NCBI GenBank assembly: GCA_023252095.1
Contig: JAHEXN010000138.1
Coordinates: 1 to 8,524, forward strand
Length of the DNA: 8,524 nt
From: Actinomycetes bacterium
GTDB lineage: Bacteria > Actinomycetota > Actinomycetes > Propionibacteriales > Nocardioidaceae
Direction: 5' to 3'
Every line of letters begins with the position of its first letter. The stretch's first letter is position 1. The notes beneath the pieces are model-generated. The model saw only the letters and a list, made by a program, of their open reading frames with translations, was not told the DNA's origin and ran no database searches. The translations under genes were made by a program, and so were the position numbers. Shown piece after piece: positions 5,592-8,524 of the stretch.

Positions 5592-5777
5592 TCAGAGAAC
5601 CTGGCGACGCTCGCCGCGGGCGCCGTACTGGCCGCACTCGCGGCACGCGCGGTGCGGGATGACCTTGCTGTCGCACGCGGGGTTGGCGCAGTCGACGACC
5701 TGGACCTTCGCGGCCTTCCAGGCCGAACGACGGTGACGGGTGTTGCTGCGCGACATCTTCCGCTTCGGGACGGCCAC
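5592..5777 (-). CDS. rpmF: 50S ribosomal protein L32 (bL32), zinc-ribbon form
   Basis: Small protein of the large ribosomal subunit. The 61 residues begin with the family motif AVPKRKMSRSNTRHRRSAWK and carry a zinc ribbon with C30, C35, C45 and C48. The first pair is spaced C-X4-C, which I recall as normal for actinobacterial cysteine-containing L32. Some actinobacteria also have a cysteine-free paralogue for zinc-poor conditions; none is in this window. The start is a GTG at 5777, set by the AVPKRK motif and by a strong ribosome-binding site. It lies 2 nt after the stop of the DUF177 gene, so the two are translated from one message. Confidence 0.97.
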   Translation of the reverse strand: MAVPKRKMSRSNTRHRRSAWKAAKVQVVDCANPACDSKVIPHRACRECGQYGARGERRQVL

Positions 5778-5779
5778 GA

Positions 5780-6319
5780 TTACTCCTTGGGGGGTTCGAT
5801 CATCTGGGTCAGAGCCGACCAGCGGGGGTCGATCTCCGCTCCGTGCGTGTGGTCGGGATCATCCGCGAGCCGGGCCCCACACTCAGGGCACAGTCCCGGA
5901 CACTCCGGACCACACAACGGATGCTGCGGCAGTGCGAACACGACCGCGTCTCGCAACGTGGGTTCGAGGTCGAGCAGGTCGCCCTCGAGCCACTGGGACT
6001 CCTCGGCCTCCTCCGGATCGGAGGGCCGGTCGAACAGGAACAGCTCCTGGACCTCGAGGTCGATCTCGTCCTCGACATCAGTCAGGCACCGCACACATTC
6101 GCCGGTCGCCGTCACCGTGGTGGTTCCTGTGGCCAGGATCCCGTCCATGATCGTCTCGAGCCGCAGCTCCAGGTCGATCAGTGAACCCTCGGGGACGCCG
6201 TAGACGTCATAGCCCCACTGCGTCGGTACCTCGACGGACAGATGGTACGAGCGTTCGTTGCCCGGCCGTCGCCCCAGCTCGTGGGTGTCGATGACCAGAG
6301 GTCCCGTCTGCACGCTCAT
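5780..6319 (-). CDS. DUF177 / YceD family protein
   Basis: Member of the DUF177 (YceD) family, nearly always encoded next to rpmF; in plants and E. coli its relatives have been linked to 23S rRNA accumulation, but the molecular role is unclear. The 179-residue protein has the family start LVIDTHELGRRPG (8-20), the conserved GECVRCL motif with C75 and C78, an acidic middle (DPEEAEE, 101-107), and a C-terminal Cys cluster CGPECPGLCPEC (C136, C140, C144, C147) that could bind zinc. I chose the ATG at 6319, 7 residues before the conserved block. An in-frame GTG at 6343, with a weak AGG before it, would add 8 residues. The frame open further upstream to 6487 runs through the divergent promoter region and overlaps dinB, so I reject it. 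It heads the rpmF-rnc-mutM unit; its TAA is 2 nt from the rpmF start. Confidence 0.92.
   Translation of the reverse strand: MSVQTGPLVIDTHELGRRPGNERSYHLSVEVPTQWGYDVYGVPEGSLIDLELRLETIMDGILATGTTTVTATGECVRCLTDVEDEIDLEVQELFLFDRPSDPEEAEESQWLEGDLLDLEPTLRDAVVFALPQHPLCGPECPGLCPECGARLADDPDHTHGAEIDPRWSALTQMIEPPKE
5783..5788 (-). promoter_or_regulatory. Ribosome-binding site of rpmF
   Basis: AAGGAG on the minus strand sits 5 nt before the rpmF GTG. It is also the last two sense codons (Lys-Glu) of the DUF177 gene, directly followed by its TAA stop. It is the clearest Shine-Dalgarno sequence I see in the window and fixes the GTG at 5777 as the start. Confidence 0.85.
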
Positions 6320-6368
6320 CCATTCGTCGAAAGTGCACAACACATGACCTGCGAGCAGGCCAGCGACG

Positions 6369-6374
6369 ATCATA
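6369..6374 (-). promoter_or_regulatory. Likely -10 box for the DUF177-rpmF-rnc-mutM unit
   Basis: TATGAT on the minus strand differs from TATAAT at one base. A TTTCCG hexamer (6398-6393) lies 18 nt upstream as a weak -35. Transcription would start near 6362, about 43 nt before the ATG at 6319. The divergent dinB start is 75 bp away on the other side. No other good -10 is visible for this strand between the two genes. Confidence 0.4.
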
Positions 6375-6436
6375 GCCTGCGCGCCGACTGCGCGGAAATC
6401 GAGGCCGGCGCCTCCCGTCCTGTCGGTGGGCGGCCC

Positions 6437-6442
6437 CATGAT
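6437..6442 (+). promoter_or_regulatory. Weak -10-like hexamer before dinB
   Basis: CATGAT ends 6 nt before the dinB ATG, the same spacing as the TANNNT boxes of dnaG and dgt, which would make dinB leaderless. The first base departs from the consensus and no -35 is seen. A second candidate, TAGCCT at 6373-6378, would give a leader of about 64 nt. No palindrome of the actinobacterial LexA-box type (TCGAAC-N4-GTTCGA) is visible in this spacer. Confidence 0.22.
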
Positions 6443-6448
6443 CGTGCC

Positions 6449-7651
6449 ATGACCGACGGCGACCTCACCGAGGGCACCGTGCTGCACGCCGACCTCGACG
6501 CGTTCTTCGCCTCGGTCGAGCAGCGCGACGACCCCTCGCTGCGCGGCCGTCCCGTCGTCGTGGGTGGGGGTGTCGTCGTCGCGGCCTCGTACGAGGCCAA
6601 GAAGCGCGGGGTGCGTACCCCGTCCAACATCCGCCAGGCGCGGCGCATCTGCCCGGAGGCAGTCGTCGTGCCGCCGCGGTTCGAGGCGTACACCGAGGCC
6701 AGCCGCCGGGTCTTCGAGGTCTTCCGCGACACCACGCCCGTCGTGGAGGCGCTCTCGATCGACGAGGCCTTCCTCGAGGTCGGCGGCCTACGGCGCATCA
6801 GGGGCGCGCCCTCGGCGATCGCTCGCCAGCTGCGCGCCGATGTCGCCGAGCGGGTGGGTCTGCCGATCTCGGTCGGCGTGGCCCGCACCAAGTACCTCGC
6901 CAAGATCGCCAGCGCCTCGGCCAAGCCCGACGGGCTCCTGGTCATCCACGTCGAGCACGAGCTGGAGTTCCTGCACGCGCTCCCGGTCGAGCGCCTGTGG
7001 GGCGTCGGGGAGGTCACGGCGGCCAAGCTGCACAAGCACCACGTGCGCACGGTGGGCCAGATCGCGGCCATGGAGATGGGTGAGGCCACGTCCCTCCTCG
7101 GCGGCGCCACGGGCCGTCACCTCTGGGCCCTGGCGCAGGGACACGACCCCCGTCGGGTCGAGACCGGAAAGCGTCGCGGGTCGATGGGTGCGCAGCACGC
7201 CCTGGGCAGCCGGCCGCGGTCGGTCGAGGAGATCGAGGTCATCCTGCTCGGGCTCGTCGACCGCGTCACGAGCCGCATGCGCCGCGTCGACCGCACGGGC
7301 AGTGTGGTCACGATCTCGCTGCGCTTCGGCGACTTCGGCCGGTCCACCGCCTCGCACACGCTCGCGCGCCCCACGTCCCACACCGCGACCGTGCTGGACG
7401 TCGCCCGCGCGTTGCTGCGTCAGCGGTGGTCGGAGGCCGACCGCCGCGGCCTCACGCTGATCGGGGTCTCCGTCGGCCACGTCGACGACACGCCCCTGCA
7501 GCTCTCGCTGCCACTCGATGCCACATCGGGCACCGAGCTCGACACCGCGATCGACGAGGTGCGCGGCAAGTTCGGCACCGCCTCGGTCCGTCGCGCGGCG
7601 CAGCTCGGCCACGGCGCGGAGCGAGCGCCCCAGCCGATCCTGCCGGACTAG
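6449..7651 (+). CDS. dinB: DNA polymerase IV (Y-family, DinB)
   Basis: Low-fidelity polymerase for copying past damaged template. The 400-residue protein has the Y-family catalytic set: D15 in HADLDAFFASVE, and D105-E106 in SIDEAFLEV. F20 sits at the steric-gate position that excludes ribonucleotides. YEAKKRGVR (48-56) is the fingers motif that contacts the incoming nucleotide. Residues 140-165 (PISVGVARTKYLAKIASASAKPDG) are the usual palm motif; the thumb helix-hairpin-helix lies near 180-215 (LWGVGEVTAAKL) and the little finger at about 245-350. QLSLPL (351-356) fits a beta-clamp binding motif. A tail of about 44 residues follows it, ending in a basic, alanine-rich stretch. I chose the ATG at 6449 because the catalytic motif lies 10 residues in; the upstream reading is non-homologous and overlaps DUF177. 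dinB is divergent from DUF177 and convergent with the dapA-like gene, sharing CTAG with it. The closeness to mutM may reflect a shared repair theme or chance. Confidence 0.97.
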   Translation: MTDGDLTEGTVLHADLDAFFASVEQRDDPSLRGRPVVVGGGVVVAASYEAKKRGVRTPSNIRQARRICPEAVVVPPRFEAYTEASRRVFEVFRDTTPVVEALSIDEAFLEVGGLRRIRGAPSAIARQLRADVAERVGLPISVGVARTKYLAKIASASAKPDGLLVIHVEHELEFLHALPVERLWGVGEVTAAKLHKHHVRTVGQIAAMEMGEATSLLGGATGRHLWALAQGHDPRRVETGKRRGSMGAQHALGSRPRSVEEIEVILLGLVDRVTSRMRRVDRTGSVVTISLRFGDFGRSTASHTLARPTSHTATVLDVARALLRQRWSEADRRGLTLIGVSVGHVDDTPLQLSLPLDATSGTELDTAIDEVRGKFGTASVRRAAQLGHGAERAPQPILPD

Positions 7652-8524
7652 GACGCCGCGAGCACACCGAGCCGATCGAGGGCCACCGACACGGCCGCGT
7701 TGCTCGCTGGCACCATCGGCAGCCGCACGTGGGGGCTGGAGATCCGGCCTTGCGCGGCGAGCACCGCCTTGATCACCGACGGGTTCGGCTTGGCAAAGAG
7801 CGCCCGCGTGAGCGGAACGAGGTCGACGTGCGACGTGCGTGCCTGCCCCGACAGCCCGTGCTCCCACGCCACGAGCAGATCCGCGTAGGAGCGAGTGGCG
7901 ACGTTGGCACTCGCCATGACGGCGCCACGGGCACCAAGGGCCACGAGTGGACCCGCGAACAGGTCGTCGCCCGCGAGCACCGACACATCAGGGTCCAGCT
8001 CGTTCATGAAGTCGATCGTGGCCTCGTCGATGGCACCGACCGAGTGCTTGAACCCGATCACGTTCGGCAGCTCGGCGAGACGCCGCAGCGTGTCCACCGC
8101 CAGGGTCAGGCCCGTGCGGTACGGCACGTTGTAGACGATCAGAGGCACAGGAGACACCGACGCCAGGTGGCGAAAGTGCTCGACGACACCGTCCTGTGAC
8201 GGCCGGGTGTAGTACGGCACGACGACGAGCGCGGCCGCAACCCTCGCGTCGAGGCGCGCGAGCATCTCGACCGTGGCCGAGGTGCTGTTCGACCCGGCGC
8301 CGACCGTCAGCGGTCGACCGTGCTCGGCGCAGATCACGGCGCAGACGTCCACGACCCGCCACGCCTCCTCCGTGCTCAGTGTCGCCGGCTCACCCGTCGT
8401 CCCCAGTGCGACGAGCCCCGCCGCCCCCTCGTCGAGCACCGCGTCGGCGTGCGCGGCGAGAGCGTCGGCATCCAGCCGACCGTCCGAGCTGAACGGGGTG
8501 ACCAGAGGGACGTGGAGACCGGAG
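7648..8524 (-). CDS. dapA: DHDPS/NAL family aldolase (dapA-like), 5' end missing
   Basis: 4-hydroxy-tetrahydrodipicolinate synthase family. The classic enzyme joins pyruvate and aspartate semialdehyde in lysine and diaminopimelate synthesis; relatives use other aldehydes. The window shows 291 residues running off the right edge; they begin LGLHVPLVTPFSSDG, so only a few N-terminal residues are lost (the family is usually about 290-300). Visible motifs are GTTGE (41-45), PYYTRPSQDG (103-112) and YNVPYRTG (131-138), giving the tyrosine and arginine of the active site. The Schiff-base lysine is K159 in IGFKHSVGAID. LAGDD, ANVA and FAKPNPSVIK (a usual DapA C-terminal motif) follow. The in-frame GTG at 8439 is not the start, since homologous sequence continues upstream. 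KHS replaces the more common KEA/KDA, and TRP the common NKP/NRP after PYY, so exact function is less certain. An active DapA or a paralogue with another substrate are both possible. Confidence 0.9.
   Translation of the reverse strand, partial: SGLHVPLVTPFSSDGRLDADALAAHADAVLDEGAAGLVALGTTGEPATLSTEEAWRVVDVCAVICAEHGRPLTVGAGSNSTSATVEMLARLDARVAAALVVVPYYTRPSQDGVVEHFRHLASVSPVPLIVYNVPYRTGLTLAVDTLRRLAELPNVIGFKHSVGAIDEATIDFMNELDPDVSVLAGDDLFAGPLVALGARGAVMASANVATRSYADLLVAWEHGLSGQARTSHVDLVPLTRALFAKPNPSVIKAVLAAQGRISSPHVRLPMVPASNAAVSVALDRLGVLAAS

Noticed and set aside
5592..5777. C-X4-C spacing in L32 as a damaged zinc ribbon.
   Set aside because: As I recall, this spacing is normal in actinobacterial cysteine-containing L32 proteins.
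6788..7867. Minus-strand open frame opposite dinB (359 codons).
   Set aside because: Low-complexity Arg/Ala-rich translation opposite a well-supported polymerase, and it also overlaps the dapA-like gene.

Overview
The window is strongly G+C-rich with G/C-biased third codon positions, frequent GTG starts and very short spacers. The protein set (cysteine-containing L32, DUF177 with a C-terminal zinc ribbon, a DnaG beginning MPRIKDEDI) points to a high-GC actinobacterium. A member of the Propionibacteriales such as the Nocardioidaceae is my best guess, but this is inference from general resemblance; no search was run.

Layout, left to right. Positions 1-39 (minus) hold the 5' half of a tRNA-Asn(GTT) gene cut by the window edge. 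Then come, all on the minus strand, a short sigma-70-like protein (30-617), DNA primase dnaG (682-2589), the dGTPase-like triphosphohydrolase dgt (2664-3887), a 100-bp nested palindrome (3905-4004), the glycosylase mutM (4009-4860), ribonuclease III rnc (4853-5563), ribosomal protein L32 rpmF (5592-5777) and the DUF177/YceD protein (5780-6319). A divergent intergenic region of about 130 bp separates this block from dinB (DNA polymerase IV, plus strand, 6449-7651). dinB runs tail to tail into a dapA-family gene (minus, 7648-8524), which loses only its first few residues at the right edge.

How the genes work together. DUF177-rpmF-rnc-mutM is a compact unit with touching or overlapping genes, the familiar arrangement that couples L32 and rRNA maturation to a DNA repair gene. 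dgt, dnaG and the small sigma factor form a second unit, ending at the tRNA. Five genes concern nucleic acid upkeep: priming (dnaG), dNTP pool control (dgt), 8-oxoguanine excision (mutM), translesion synthesis (dinB) and dsRNA cleavage (rnc).

No mobile element, CRISPR array or defence system is visible; this is mostly conserved core chromosome. The most unusual object is the mutM-dgt intergenic palindrome. Four copies of one 12-bp sequence lie two forward and two reversed about a single axis, each pair spaced exactly 22 bp, and the structure fills the whole gap from just after the mutM stop to the dgt promoter. Other points of note are TANNNT hexamers exactly 6 nt before the dnaG and dgt starts (likely leaderless mRNAs), a sigma stop codon made of tRNA bases 8-10, and two convergent genes that both stop in one CTAG.
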